Assembly (NCBI GenBank): GCA_016790425.1
Contig: JAEUPF010000062.1
Coordinates: forward strand, 1-55,204
Direction of reading: 5' to 3'
DNA: 55,204 nucleotides
Source of the DNA: Rubrivivax sp.
Lineage (GTDB): Bacteria > Pseudomonadota > Gammaproteobacteria > Burkholderiales > Burkholderiaceae_C
Shown here in pieces: positions 43,627-54,758 of this stretch. The translations under genes and the position numbers were made by a program. The notes beneath the pieces are model-generated. The model had not been told where the DNA came from. It did not search any database and saw only the letters and a list, made by a program, of their open reading frames with translations. The first letter of the stretch is position 1; the number at the start of each line of letters is the position of its first letter.

Positions 43627-45177
43627 TCAGCGCGTCGGGCGCGACGGGCGGGCGCCTTGCCCGCCCCTTCCGCGACCGCCGCCGGTGCCGCCGCCGCGGC
43701 CGCCGCGGCCGCCACGGCCGCTGCCGCCGGGCCCGCGGTCATGGGCAGCCGACGGCGAAGGCAGGTCGAGCAGCAGGTCCACCGGGCCGCCGCGAACCGC
43801 GTGCGGCGCCGGTGCACCATGGCCGGCGCTGCGCGAGGCGTGCGCGCCGTGCGGCCCATGCGAACCGTGCGCCGGGCGCGAACCGCTGCGCTGCGGTGGC
43901 GGGCCCGACGGCCGGCCGTGGCCCGCGCCGTGCGACGAGCCGTAGCCTGGCCGGCCGCGGCCGCCGCCGCGCGCCCCGGCGCCGATCGTCATGCGGTGGC
44001 CGAGCACGATCGGCTCGGCGCGCTCGCCGGCCGGCGGTTCGAAGCCGGGCACCGGCACGCGCTTGATCGGCCGCTTGATCAGCCGCTCGATGTCGCGCAG
44101 GAAGTCCTCTTCGTCCAGGCAGACCAGCGAGATCGCCTCGCCCGACGAGCCGGCGCGGCCGGTGCGGCCGATGCGGTGCACGTAGTCCTCGGGCACGTTG
44201 GGGATCTCGTAGTTCACCACGTGCGGCAGCTCGGAGATGTCGATGCCACGGGCGGCGATGTCGGTGGCCACCAGCACGCGCAGCTCGCCGCTCTTGAAGT
44301 CGGCCAGCGCCTTGGTGCGCGCGCTCTGGCTCTTGTTGCCGTGAATGGCGAGCGCGCTGATGCGCTGGTCGTTGAGCCAGTCGCACAGCTTGTTGGCGCC
44401 GTGCTTGGTGCGCGTGAAGACGAGCACCTGGTGCCAGTCGCCGCACTCGATGAGGTGCTTCAGCAGGTCCTTCTTGCGGTCGCGGCCCACCGGGTGCGCC
44501 ACCTGTGCCACCAGGTCGGCGGTGGCGTTGCGCCGCGCCACCTCGATCAGCGCCGGCTTGTTCAGCAGGCGGTCGGCGAGCTCCTTGATCTCGTCGCTGA
44601 AGGTGGCGCTGAAGAGCAGGTTCTGCCGCTTCGGCGGCAGGATCGCCAGCACCTTCTTGATGTCGTGGATGAAGCCCATGTCGAGCATGCGGTCGGCTTC
44701 GTCGAGGACGAAGAACTGCACGGCCGACAGGTCCAGCGTGCCTTGCTGGTGGTGGTCGAGCAGGCGGCCGGGCGTGGCGACGAGGATGTCGACGCCGCGC
44801 CTGAGCTTGTCCACCTGCGGCTGCATGCCCACGCCGCCGAAGATGACCATGCTCCTGAGCGTGAGGTACTTGCCGTAGGTCTGCACGCTCTCTTCCACCT
44901 GCGCGGCGAGTTCGCGCGTGGGCGTGAGGATGAGGGCCCGGATCTTGATGCGGTTGGTGCGCGGGTCGCGTGCCGCTGGTTCGTGCGCCAGCCGCTGCAG
45001 CATCGGCAGCGTGAAGCCGGCGGTCTTGCCGGTGCCGGTCTGGGCGCCGGCGAGGAGGTCGCCGCCGGCGAGCACGGCCGGAATGGCCTGCGCCTGGATC
45101 GGCGTGGGGGTTTCGTAGCCCTGTTCGCGCACGGCGCGCAGGAGCGGCTCGGCCAGGCCGAGGTCGGTGAAGTTCAT
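43627..45177 (-). CDS. rhlE: ATP-dependent RNA helicase RhlE
   Basis: 516-residue DEAD-box helicase. In order: the Q motif ([28 protein letters not shown]), Walker [31 protein letters not shown], and the [10 protein letters not shown] motif VI. The RhlE identity rests on the N-terminus and the [19 protein letters not shown] block. The C-terminal ~120 residues are a disordered Gly/Arg/His/Pro-rich tail of the RNA-binding RGG type. It remodels RNA in ribosome assembly and cold adaptation. The leader upstream contains several inverted repeats. Confidence 0.92.
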   Translation of the reverse strand: MNFTDLGLAEPLLRAVREQGYETPTPIQAQAIPAVLAGGDLLAGAQTGTGKTAGFTLPMLQRLAHEPAARDPRTNRIKIRALILTPTRELAAQVEESVQTYGKYLTLRSMVIFGGVGMQPQVDKLRRGVDILVATPGRLLDHHQQGTLDLSAVQFFVLDEADRMLDMGFIHDIKKVLAILPPKRQNLLFSATFSDEIKELADRLLNKPALIEVARRNATADLVAQVAHPVGRDRKKDLLKHLIECGDWHQVLVFTRTKHGANKLCDWLNDQRISALAIHGNKSQSARTKALADFKSGELRVLVATDIAARGIDISELPHVVNYEIPNVPEDYVHRIGRTGRAGSSGEAISLVCLDEEDFLRDIERLIKRPIKRVPVPGFEPPAGERAEPIVLGHRMTIGAGARGGGRGRPGYGSSHGAGHGRPSGPPPQRSGSRPAHGSHGPHGAHASRSAGHGAPAPHAVRGGPVDLLLDLPSPSAAHDRGPGGSGRGGRGGRGGGTGGGRGRGGQGARPSRPTR

Positions 45178-45290
45178 CGATGAAGGGCCCTGAAGTTGGC
45201 GGGCCAGGTTCGCTGCCTGCGGCGACCCGTTGCGGGTGCACCAGTCTCGAGGCGCGAGGGAGTACGCAAAGAAGCGTACGAGCGTCGGAA
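45178..45290 (-). promoter_or_regulatory. hairpin-rich leader of rhlE
   Basis: Three perfect inverted repeats lie in the first ~100 bases before the rhlE ATG: GGCCC-N10-GGGCC (about 45186-45205), ACCCG-TTG-CGGGT (45225-45237) and GTACGC-N6-GCGTAC (45262-45279). The rest of the 259-bp gap shows no other feature. They could form a structured 5' UTR used in autoregulation or cold response. Confidence 0.35.
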
Positions 45291-45436
45291 GTGACTGCGC
45301 GCAATGACTGGAAGGTTGCGACGCAGGCGCGAGTTTACCCCGAGTGCATGCCCGGGCCCCGGCGGGGGCATCGGCCGAACGCCTGAACAGCGGGGCGAAT
45401 GCAGGCCAGACGCCGCCTGCTTCGCCGTCAGGCGCT

Positions 45437-45862
45437 TCAGCCCGGCATCGGCCGGTGCGCGTTCAGCCGCAGCCAGCCGCGCGCGACGCGGTAGGTGGCC
45501 CACAGGCCGAGCACGATCAGCCCCAGCGCGAAGGTGCCGAAGCCGATCAGCACCAGCGTCAGCGGCAACGAGACGAGGCCGACCACCAGCGCCCACAGCA
45601 GCGCGAACCAGAAGGTGCGGATCTGCCAGCCGAAGTGCGATTCGAGCCAGGTGCCGCGCGCCTCGCCGCGCTTCAGGTAGCCCAGGATCACCGCGATGAT
45701 CGACGGCCAGCCGAACAGGAACGTCCCCAGCACCGTGGCGGCGCCGAACGCGCCGATGCAGATGCCCAGCGCGTGCAGCGCGTAGACGAGGTGCGCGATG
45801 CGCACCAGCGACGCCGGCGCCTCCACCGTCATGGCCCTCGCCGGGGTTGTCGTCAGGCTCAT
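45437..45862 (-). CDS. DUF4870-like small membrane protein
   Basis: 141 residues with three to four hydrophobic segments: [69 protein letters not shown] short amphipathic stretch, [10 protein letters not shown], separates the last two, as in DUF4870 proteins. It is an inner-membrane protein of unknown function. The ATG at 45862 is favoured over an upstream ATG 45 bases away. It is divergent from the PAS histidine kinase over 131 bp. Confidence 0.65.
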   Translation of the reverse strand: MSLTTTPARAMTVEAPASLVRIAHLVYALHALGICIGAFGAATVLGTFLFGWPSIIAVILGYLKRGEARGTWLESHFGWQIRTFWFALLWALVVGLVSLPLTLVLIGFGTFALGLIVLGLWATYRVARGWLRLNAHRPMPG

Positions 45863-45993
45863 CGTTTGCCCTCCTGCTCCTGGGGAACTGTGCCAGCGTT
45901 GCCGCAAGTGGGTCCGCGCACGGGTTCCGCAAGGCCCCGGCAGGCAAGTCCCTGTCGACGACAGTTCTCTGGCCGGTCGGGGAGGATCACCGG

Positions 45994-47583
45994 ATGCCGC
46001 CGCCGAGCCCTCCTTCGCCGCCGCCCGCCTCCCCGGAGCCGGCAGCGCACGCGGCGCTGGCGGCGCTGGCCCTGCACGATTCGCCGAGCGCCTTCATCGT
46101 GCTCGACGAGAAGGCGCGCGTCCAGTGGTGGAGCGACGCCGCCGAGGGCCTTTTCGGCTACGAGGCGCGCGAGGCCGAGGGCCAGCCGCTGGACGAACTG
46201 CTGCTGCACGGCGGCGAGCCGGCGGCGCGCGAGCAGGCCGCGGCCTTCGAGCGCGCCCTGCGCGGCTGGCGCGTCGTGCGCGAGCGCGCCTGCCGGCGGC
46301 GCGACGGCGTGCTGCTGTACGTCAACGAGTCGCTGCGCGCCGGCAGCGGCGAAGGCGGCACGCGGCACGTCGTGGCCGTGCTCGCCGACGTGACGGCGCT
46401 GCGCGTGCAGCGCGACAGCCAGCTGGTCGTCGCCCGCTACCAGGGCGTGCTCGAGTACGCGCCCGATGCCATCGTCATCGTCAACGACGTCGGCCGCATC
46501 GTGCTGTTCAACGCCCGCGCCCGCGAGATGTTCGACCGGCCGTCGGCGGAGGTCATCGGCGAGCCGATCGAGATGCTGCTGCCGGCGCGCCTGCGCCAGG
46601 CGCACGTGCGCCACCGCAGCGCCTTCCTCGCCGCGCCGCGCATGCGGCCGATGGGCGCCGGGCTCGAACTGCACGGCGTGCGCCGCAACGGCGAGGAGTT
46701 CCCGGTCGAGATCAGCCTGAGTCCCATCGACTCCGAGGGCCTGCGCCTGGTGATGAGCGCCATCCGCGACACCAGCGAGCGCCGCCGCTTCGAGCAGGCG
46801 CTGCGCGAGAAGAACGAGGAGCTCGAGCGCGCGATCCGCGCCAAGGACCTGTTCCTGGCGACGATGAGCCACGAGCTGCGCACGCCGCTGAACGCGATCA
46901 TCGGCTTCACCGGGCTGATGCTGATGAAGCTGCCGGGGCCGTTGACGGCGGCGCAGGAGCGGCAGCTCACGCTGGTGCAGTCCAGCGGCCAGCACCTGCT
47001 GTCGCTGATCAACGACCTGCTCGACCTGGCGAAGATCGAGTCGGGCCGCGTCGAGCTGCATTTCGAACCCGTGCCGTGCCGCGCGTTGCTGGAGGAAGTG
47101 GCCGCGACGCTGCGGCCGGCCGCCGGCAGCAAGGGGCTGGCGCTGCGGGTGGAGGTGGCCGGCAGCGGTGAAGGCGGCGGCGGCACCGGCGACGTGGTGG
47201 CGCACGCCGACCGGCGGGCGCTGCACCAGATCGTGCTCAACCTCGGCTCCAACGCCGTCAAGTTCACCGCGCAGGGCGAAGTGGTGCTGCAGGCGGCGTA
47301 CGTGCACGCCGGCAACGAGCCGGCGAGCGTCGAGGTCGCCGTGGCCGACACGGGGGTGGGCATCAGCGCCGAAGACCAGGCGCGCCTGTTCCAGGCCTTC
47401 ACGCAGCTGGGGCCGCGCAGCGGCCGCCCGGCCGAGGGCACCGGGCTCGGCCTGCACCTGTCGCGCAAGCTGGCCGAGCTGATGCAAGGCACGCTGCGCG
47501 TGACCAGCGAGCCCGGCCGTGGCAGCCGCTTCGTGCTGACGCTGGGGCCGGCGCGTCAGGACGGCACCGCCAGCACGGCCTGA
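45994..47583 (+). CDS. PAS-domain sensor histidine kinase
   Basis: 529 residues, no membrane segment, so a cytoplasmic sensor. Two PAS domains lie at about residues 25-140 (SAFIVLDEKARVQWW) and 145-265 (YAPDAIVIVNDVGRIVLFN). A short coiled linker, then the dimerisation/phospho-acceptor helix with H293 in MSHELRTPLNAIIGF, and an HATPase domain with NLGSNAVKFT, DTGVGIS and GTGLGLHLS. The signal sensed is unknown. The start at 45994 has GGAGG a few bases upstream. A double receiver protein follows after 43 bp and is the probable partner. Confidence 0.9.
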   Translation: MPPPSPPSPPPASPEPAAHAALAALALHDSPSAFIVLDEKARVQWWSDAAEGLFGYEAREAEGQPLDELLLHGGEPAAREQAAAFERALRGWRVVRERACRRRDGVLLYVNESLRAGSGEGGTRHVVAVLADVTALRVQRDSQLVVARYQGVLEYAPDAIVIVNDVGRIVLFNARAREMFDRPSAEVIGEPIEMLLPARLRQAHVRHRSAFLAAPRMRPMGAGLELHGVRRNGEEFPVEISLSPIDSEGLRLVMSAIRDTSERRRFEQALREKNEELERAIRAKDLFLATMSHELRTPLNAIIGFTGLMLMKLPGPLTAAQERQLTLVQSSGQHLLSLINDLLDLAKIESGRVELHFEPVPCRALLEEVAATLRPAAGSKGLALRVEVAGSGEGGGGTGDVVAHADRRALHQIVLNLGSNAVKFTAQGEVVLQAAYVHAGNEPASVEVAVADTGVGISAEDQARLFQAFTQLGPRSGRPAEGTGLGLHLSRKLAELMQGTLRVTSEPGRGSRFVLTLGPARQDGTASTA

Positions 47584-47626
47584 GGCGCGCCGCAGGCCGC
47601 CCGAAGCACACGCAGCGAGACCGACC

Positions 47627-48511
47627 ATGGCCACCCGCATCCTCGTCATCGAAGACAACCCGGTCAACCTGGAGCTGATGCAGTACCTGCTCCTGGCGTG
47701 GCAGTACGAGGTTCTGACGGCCACCAACGGCGCCCAGGGCCTGGCGCTGGCTGCGTCGCAGCGCCCCGATCTCGTCGTCTGCGACATCCAGATGGAAGGC
47801 ATCGACGGCTACGAGGTGGCGCGCCGCCTGCGCGCCGACCCGGCGCTTTGCCACATCCCGCTGGTCGCGGTGACCGCTTTCGCGATGGTGGGCGACCACG
47901 AGAAGGCGCTCGCCGCCGGCTTCGACCGCCACCTGCCCAAACCCATCGACCCGGCCAGCTTCATCGCGGCCATCCAGCCGCTGCTGTCCGGCGAGCGCGT
48001 GCCGCCGGCGCCGCGGCCGCAGACGGCAGCCGCCGGCGGCGCGGCCGACCCCGCGGGCCGCGTGCCCGAGACGCTGCGCGCACCGCGCAAGCCGTGCACG
48101 CTGCTGACGGTGGACGACGGACCGCTGAACGTCGAGTACAAGGCCGACCTGCTGCACGCCGCCGGTTACGAGCTGCTCACCGCGCGCAGCGTCGAAGAGG
48201 CGCTGGCGGCGCTGCGCTCGCACCGGGTCGACCTCGTGCTGTCCGACGTGCGCATGCCCGGCGGCGGCGGCTTCGAGCTGCTGCGCCAGGTGCGCGCCGA
48301 CGCGGCGACGCGCGACCTGCCGTTCGTCTTCCTCACCGCCTCGGCGCGCGACGAGGCCTCGCGCCGCGAAGGCCTGGCCCTGGGCGCCGACGCCTACCTG
48401 GTGCGGCCGGTGCCGGCCGCCGAACTGCTGGGGCAGGTCCGCCGCTGCCTGAACGGCGAGGGCGGCGGGGGCGGCGGGGGCAGCGGGAGCGGCGGGGGCG
48501 GCGCGGGATAA
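47627..48511 (+). CDS. response regulator with two receiver domains
   Basis: 294 residues: receiver 1 at about 1-125 and receiver 2 at about 160-280, joined by a Pro/Ala-rich linker. There is no output domain. Receiver 1 has the full set: acidic EDN, phospho-acceptor D53 (VCDIQM), Thr in AVTAF and Lys in LPKPID. Receiver 2 keeps acidic DDG and D207 (LSDVRMP) but has Arg at position 260 (YLVRPV) instead of the conserved Lys, so its switching may be altered. It ends in a Gly/Ser homopolymer tail. With the PAS kinase upstream it looks like a phosphorelay or adaptor component. Confidence 0.88.
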   Translation: MATRILVIEDNPVNLELMQYLLLAWQYEVLTATNGAQGLALAASQRPDLVVCDIQMEGIDGYEVARRLRADPALCHIPLVAVTAFAMVGDHEKALAAGFDRHLPKPIDPASFIAAIQPLLSGERVPPAPRPQTAAAGGAADPAGRVPETLRAPRKPCTLLTVDDGPLNVEYKADLLHAAGYELLTARSVEEALAALRSHRVDLVLSDVRMPGGGGFELLRQVRADAATRDLPFVFLTASARDEASRREGLALGADAYLVRPVPAAELLGQVRRCLNGEGGGGGGGSGSGGGGAG

Positions 48512-48563
48512 TGCGCGGTTCCCGCTCGCACCGAGCGCCGAGACTCCCTTCGAAAGCAGCCCG

Positions 48564-50228
<1,665 letters not shown>

Positions 50229-50237
50229 AGCGGCGGC

Positions 50238-50267
50238 GCCGCCCAGCGGCCGCGCGCCCTGGGCGGC
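50238..50267 (+). terminator. hairpin after ettA
   Basis: GCCGCCCAG (50238-50246) pairs with CTGGGCGGC (50259-50267) in a perfect 9-bp stem with a 12-base loop, nine bases after the ettA stop. No T-run follows. The rest of the 205-bp gap holds GC-rich repeats and a small GTTGATCAAC palindrome at 50382-50391. Confidence 0.45.
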
Positions 50268-50433
50268 CGGCCCCGCAGGGACGGCCCGGGCGCCGCCTCG
50301 CCACGCTGCGCCTTCGGCGCGCCGCACGGCCGCGTGCGCTCTTGCTCGCCGTAACGTCGCCGCGCCCCCGCGGCCGGTGACGTTGATCAACAATGGCCGC
50401 ATCGCCCTGCGACCGGGGCGCGAGTGAGCTGCC

Positions 50434-53400
50434 ATGCGGCCGACTGCCTTGCCCGCCTTCGCTTCCCCTTCATCGCCTTGCGTTCCTCACCGCCGCGGCG
50501 CCGTCGCCGCCGCCGCGCTCGCTGCCTTGCTGGCCCTGGCCGGCTGCGCCGCCACCGCCCCCGACAAGGAGCGGCCGGCGCAGACCGAAGCCCGTATCGC
50601 CGACGCTCGGCCCGCCGCCACCACGGCGCCGCGACTTCCGGCATCCCAGGGCAACGGCGGGCCCGGCGCTGCGAACCGGCCGCAAGGCGCAGCGTCGTCG
50701 GCCTCGGCGGGGCTTGCGGGGCCGGCCACCGCCGCCTCCGGCCCCGGGGGCGCCGGCGTCGCGAACGCGGGCAACGGCACCTCCGGCGCTTCGTCCAGCG
50801 GCGGCCCGCCGCCGTTCATGAACGTCGTGCGCGAGGCCCGGCGCATCGACGGCCCGATCGTCATGTGGCAAAAAGACGAGAAGGTCTGGCTCGAGTTGAC
50901 GCCGCAGGACTTCGGCCGCCCGTTCCTGCTGAGCCCCAAGATCAAGAGCGGCATCGGCGAAGCGTGGGTGCTCGGGGGCCTGATGGCCTACCCGGTGAAC
51001 GGTGCCGGCGGCGCGCAGCTGGTCGAGTTCGTGCGCGTGCACAACACCGTGCGCCTGCAGGCGCGCAACACCGACGTCGTCGCCCCGGAAGGCACGCCCG
51101 AGGCGCGGGCGGTCGCCGACAGCTACTCCAACAGCCTGCTCGGCGTGGCCGGCGTGGCCAGCCAGCCGCACCCGGAACGCAAGTCGATCCTCGTCGAGGC
51201 CAACAGCTACTTCATGAACGACATCGTCGGTGTCGGCATGATGCTGCAGCGCGCCTTCCGCCAGGGCTACAGCCTCGACCGCGGCAACAGCACCATCACC
51301 GCGGCGCGCAGCTCCAAGGAAGCGGTGATCCTGGAGACCTCGAATCACTTCTACACCGGCAGCATCAGCACGCCCGGCTTCGTCAACGTGCCGCTGGGCG
51401 GCAGCGGGCCCTCGGTGCCGCGCTTCCTGCCCGATGCGCGCAGCATGATCGTCGGCCTGCACTACTCGCTGGCGCCGCTGCCCGACAAGCCGATGGCCAC
51501 GCGCGCCGCCGACCCGCGCCTGGGCCTGTTCACCAGCACGCGGCTGGACTTCGGCAACGACCTCGCCCTGTCGCCGCGGCAGCGCATGGTCAACCGCTGG
51601 CGGCTGGAGAAGAAGGACCCGGCGGCGGCGCTGTCCGAGCCGGTCAAGCCGATCACCTTCTGGATCGACCGCAACGTGCCGCACGCGTACCGCGCGACGG
51701 TGCGCGCCGCCATCCTCGAATGGAACAAGGCCTTCGAGCGCATCGGCTTCAAGGACGCCCTCGTCGTGCAGCAGCAGAGCGACGACGCCGCCTTCGACAC
51801 GCTCGACTTCGGCGTCGCCTCGGTGCGCTGGATGATGAACGCCGAGCCGAGCTTCGGCGCCATCGGCCCCAGCCACGTCGACCCGCGCAGCGGCGAGATC
51901 CTCGACGCCGACATCGCCTTCGAGGGGCTGTCGGCGCGTGCCGTGCGCGGCATCCGCACGCAGGTGCTGGGCGCGATGGCCGCCACCGCCGGCGGCGCTT
52001 CGCTGGCCGGACTCGGGTTGCCGGCCGTGCCCGAGGCCGCGGGCGCCGGGACGGCCGCGCCGCCTTCGTTCGCGGCCCCGTTCACAGCCCCGTTCGCAGC
52101 CCCGTTCGCCCCCGGCCTCGACGCCCAGCAGGCCATGCCTTCGGCGCCGCACGACCACCGCCTGTGCCTTTACAGCACCCTCGGCGCCGAGCAGCTCGGC
52201 TACGCGCTCGACGTGCTCGAGGCACGCGGCGACCTCGACCCCGAGAGCGCCGAGGCGCAGCAGTTCGTGCTCGACTACGTCAAGGACGCGCTGATGCACG
52301 AAGTGGGGCACGCCCTGGGCCTGCGCCACAACTTCCGCGCCTCGCGCGTGTACAGCGAGGAGCAGCTGTCGGACCCGGAGTTCACGCGCGCACACGGCAC
52401 CACCGGCAGCATCATGGAATACAACGCCGTGAACCTGCCGCGTCCCGGCCAGCGCGGCGGTACGCCGTTCATGACCACGCTCGGCCCCTACGACTACTGG
52501 GCCGTCGAGTACGCCTACAAGCCGCCGGCGCCGAACGCCACCGCCGCCCAGGAGCGCGAGATGCTGCAGGCGATCGCCGCACGCAGCAGCGAGCCGCTGC
52601 TGGCCTACGGCACCGACGAGGACGCCTGGTTCGGCATCGACCCCGAGACGATCCAGCTCGACCTCGGCAACGACCCGATCGCCTTCGCCGCCAAGCGGGT
52701 GGAGATCGCGCGCGACCTCTTCCGCCGCCAGGAGACGCGCGAGCTCTCGCCGCAGCGCGACTACGCGGTGCTGCGCCGCTCGCTGAACTACGCGCTGGGC
52801 GACGCGGCACGCGCGGTGGGCGTGCTGGTGCGCCAGATCGGCGGCGTGCGCACGCTGCGCGACTACCCCGGCAGCGGCCGCGACCCGCTGCTGCCGGTGC
52901 CGGCCTCGGTGCAGCGGGCGGCACTGGATACCATCGCCAACGCCGTGCTGGCCGCCGACGGCCTGAAGCTGTCGGCCCCGCTGCAGCGCCGCCTCGCGCC
53001 CGACTACATGGAGCGCGCCGAGATGGGCGCCCCCACCGACTACTCGCTGCCCGGGCGTCTGTTCGAGCTGCAGCGCGCCGTGCTCGCCTACCTGATGAGC
53101 GAGTGGATCGCGCAGCGCGTGCTCGACAGCGTGGGCAAGTTCGACCACCCGGCCGAGGCGTTCCAGTTGCGCGAGCTGTACGACCGTCTGGCCGAGGACG
53201 TGTGGAGCGAGTTGAAGAGCGGCGCGCCGGTCACGCCGGCGCGGCGCGAGTTGCAGCGCGAACACCTGAACCGGCTCGCGTTCATGGCCCTTCGGCCCGC
53301 CAGCCGCGTCGACGCGCGCGCCGTGCTGCGCGACGAGGCGCGCACGCTGCTGCCGCGGCTCGAAGCGGCGGTCCGGCGCCCTGGGCTGGACGCCGACACG

Positions 53401-53475
53401 CGCGCCCATCTGGCCGACAGCGCCGAGACGCTCAGGCGCGCGCTGGCGGCGCCGTTGCCGCGGCTGGGGCTGTAG
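50434..53475 (+). CDS. lipoprotein zinc-dependent metalloprotease (gluzincin/metzincin-like, DUF5117/DUF4953 type)
   Basis: 1013 residues. Residues ~18-38 form a lipoprotein signal with lipobox LAGC (C38), so the protein is membrane-anchored, outside the cytoplasm. A ~180-residue segment of DUF5117 type (RLIAVxWQKDEKVWLEL-like) precedes the catalytic domain. The zinc motif HEVGHALGLRH starts at H622, with H626 and H632 as further ligands, as in metzincins; a conserved SIMEYNAVN follows near residue 655. The family is large and uncharacterised. Positions 52069-52104 add a Phe-Ala-Ala-Pro repeat loop. It stands alone, 205 bp after ettA. Confidence 0.85.
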   Translation: MRPTALPAFASPSSPCVPHRRGAVAAAALAALLALAGCAATAPDKERPAQTEARIADARPAATTAPRLPASQGNGGPGAANRPQGAASSASAGLAGPATAASGPGGAGVANAGNGTSGASSSGGPPPFMNVVREARRIDGPIVMWQKDEKVWLELTPQDFGRPFLLSPKIKSGIGEAWVLGGLMAYPVNGAGGAQLVEFVRVHNTVRLQARNTDVVAPEGTPEARAVADSYSNSLLGVAGVASQPHPERKSILVEANSYFMNDIVGVGMMLQRAFRQGYSLDRGNSTITAARSSKEAVILETSNHFYTGSISTPGFVNVPLGGSGPSVPRFLPDARSMIVGLHYSLAPLPDKPMATRAADPRLGLFTSTRLDFGNDLALSPRQRMVNRWRLEKKDPAAALSEPVKPITFWIDRNVPHAYRATVRAAILEWNKAFERIGFKDALVVQQQSDDAAFDTLDFGVASVRWMMNAEPSFGAIGPSHVDPRSGEILDADIAFEGLSARAVRGIRTQVLGAMAATAGGASLAGLGLPAVPEAAGAGTAAPPSFAAPFTAPFAAPFAPGLDAQQAMPSAPHDHRLCLYSTLGAEQLGYALDVLEARGDLDPESAEAQQFVLDYVKDALMHEVGHALGLRHNFRASRVYSEEQLSDPEFTRAHGTTGSIMEYNAVNLPRPGQRGGTPFMTTLGPYDYWAVEYAYKPPAPNATAAQEREMLQAIAARSSEPLLAYGTDEDAWFGIDPETIQLDLGNDPIAFAAKRVEIARDLFRRQETRELSPQRDYAVLRRSLNYALGDAARAVGVLVRQIGGVRTLRDYPGSGRDPLLPVPASVQRAALDTIANAVLAADGLKLSAPLQRRLAPDYMERAEMGAPTDYSLPGRLFELQRAVLAYLMSEWIAQRVLDSVGKFDHPAEAFQLRELYDRLAEDVWSELKSGAPVTPARRELQREHLNRLAFMALRPASRVDARAVLRDEARTLLPRLEAAVRRPGLDADTRAHLADSAETLRRALAAPLPRLGL
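52069..52104. repeat. 12-bp tandem repeat in the metalloprotease gene
   Basis: Three units start at 52069, 52081 and 52093, differing by one or two bases from TTCGCAGCCCCG, plus a partial unit at 52105. The repeat is in frame and encodes Phe-Ala/Thr-Ala-Pro. Confidence 0.85.
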
Positions 53476-53617
53476 CGGTCGCGTTCCCCGCCCTGCCCCC
53501 GCGCGCGGCGACAGCGCCGGGGTGCGGGGCCCGCAGCGGCGCCCCAGGCCGCCAATCCGGCCCCTCGTCGCATGCCGCATGGTGCGCCGGCGCGCGCGTT
53601 GCTATCGTGCAGCCACG

Positions 53618-54748
53618 ATGACGCCCGCCCCGCACACGAACGCAGGCGCCGGTGCCACGCCGCCGTCGCCCTCGCCACGGCAGGCGCCGCCGGCATCGCG
53701 GCGACTGGCGGCTTCGTTCAACGCCGGCAACCTGGGCGTGGCCGTCGGCTTCGGCGTCACGGCGGCGGTGATCTTCTCGCCGATCTTCGTGTCGTTCCCG
53801 GTGCTGCTGGGGCGCACGCTGTTCCTGGCGCTGATGCTGCTGCTGACCTTCGTCGCCGCGCAGCACCTGGTGCCCGATCGCTGGCTGCCGCGCTGGCTGC
53901 CGCGGTGGCTGTTCACGATGCTGGCGGTGGCCGTGGCGGCGCCGTGCGGCACCTTCGTCGTCTACCTCGCCTCGGTGGGCGGCGACCTCAGCCTCTTCCT
54001 CGGCAGCGAGCCGCGCATCCGTGGCTTCGTGATGCTGGCCAGCACCGGCCTCGTGCTCGGGCTGATCATCACCCTCACCGCGCAGGTGCGCGAGCGCGAG
54101 GCGCGCGCGCGCACGCTGGCGCTGGAGTTCGAGCTCGAACGCAGCCGGCTGGAGCGGCAGGCGCTCGACGCGCGGCTGGCGCTGCTGACGGCACAGATCG
54201 AGCCGCACTTCCTGTTCAATACGCTGGCCAACGTGCAGGCGCTCGTCGAGAGCGGTTCGCCGCGCGCCGCGCCGGTGCTGCAAAGCCTCGTCGCCTACCT
54301 GCGCGCGGCGATGCCGCGGCTGAACGAAGGCGCGGCGACGCTCGGCCGCGAGCTGGCCCTCGTGCGCGCCTACCTCGAGCTGATGGCGATGCGCATGCCC
54401 GACCGGCTGCGCCACGCGATCCAGGCCGACCCGGCGCTCGATGCCGAGCCGTTCCCGGCGCTGGCGCTGCTGACGCTGGTGGAGAACGCCGTGCGCCACG
54501 GCGTCGACCCCAGCGAACGCGGCGCCACCATCGAGGTCGGCGCGCGGCGCGACGCCGGCAGCGGCGCGCTGCATCTGTGGGTGGCCGACAGCGGGCCGGG
54601 CCTTTCGGAGCACGCCGCCCCGGGCACGGGCCTGGCCAACCTGCGCGAGCGGCTGAAGGGCGTCTACGGCGAGCGGGCGCGCCTCGAACTGAGCGAGAAC
54701 GCGCCCGGCGGCGGCCTGCGCGCCGAGATCGTCATTCGCCCGGCCTAG
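53618..54748 (+). CDS. LytS/AlgZ-type sensor histidine kinase
   Basis: 376 residues. Four hydrophobic segments lie between residues ~35 and 155 (VAVGFGVTAAVIFSPIF, LFLALMLLLTFVAA, MLAVAVAAPCGTFVVYL, LASTGLVLGLIITL). They are followed by a coiled stretch and the His_kinase domain with H in TAQIEPHFLFNTLANVQ and an HATPase end (LVENAVRHG, DSGPGL, GTGLANLRERL). This is the five- or four-TM LytS class that pairs with LytTR-type response regulators. The ATG at 53618 was chosen as the first Met before the hydrophobic part. The partner regulator begins 10 bp downstream. Confidence 0.9.
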   Translation: MTPAPHTNAGAGATPPSPSPRQAPPASRRLAASFNAGNLGVAVGFGVTAAVIFSPIFVSFPVLLGRTLFLALMLLLTFVAAQHLVPDRWLPRWLPRWLFTMLAVAVAAPCGTFVVYLASVGGDLSLFLGSEPRIRGFVMLASTGLVLGLIITLTAQVREREARARTLALEFELERSRLERQALDARLALLTAQIEPHFLFNTLANVQALVESGSPRAAPVLQSLVAYLRAAMPRLNEGAATLGRELALVRAYLELMAMRMPDRLRHAIQADPALDAEPFPALALLTLVENAVRHGVDPSERGATIEVGARRDAGSGALHLWVADSGPGLSEHAAPGTGLANLRERLKGVYGERARLELSENAPGGGLRAEIVIRPA

Positions 54749-54758
54749 AGGCACCGCG

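Noticed and set aside
50382-50391. GTTGATCAAC palindrome before the metalloprotease as an FNR/Dnr box
   Set aside because: The half-sites abut; FNR-type boxes need TTGAT-N4-ATCAA, so the match is too weak to report as a site.
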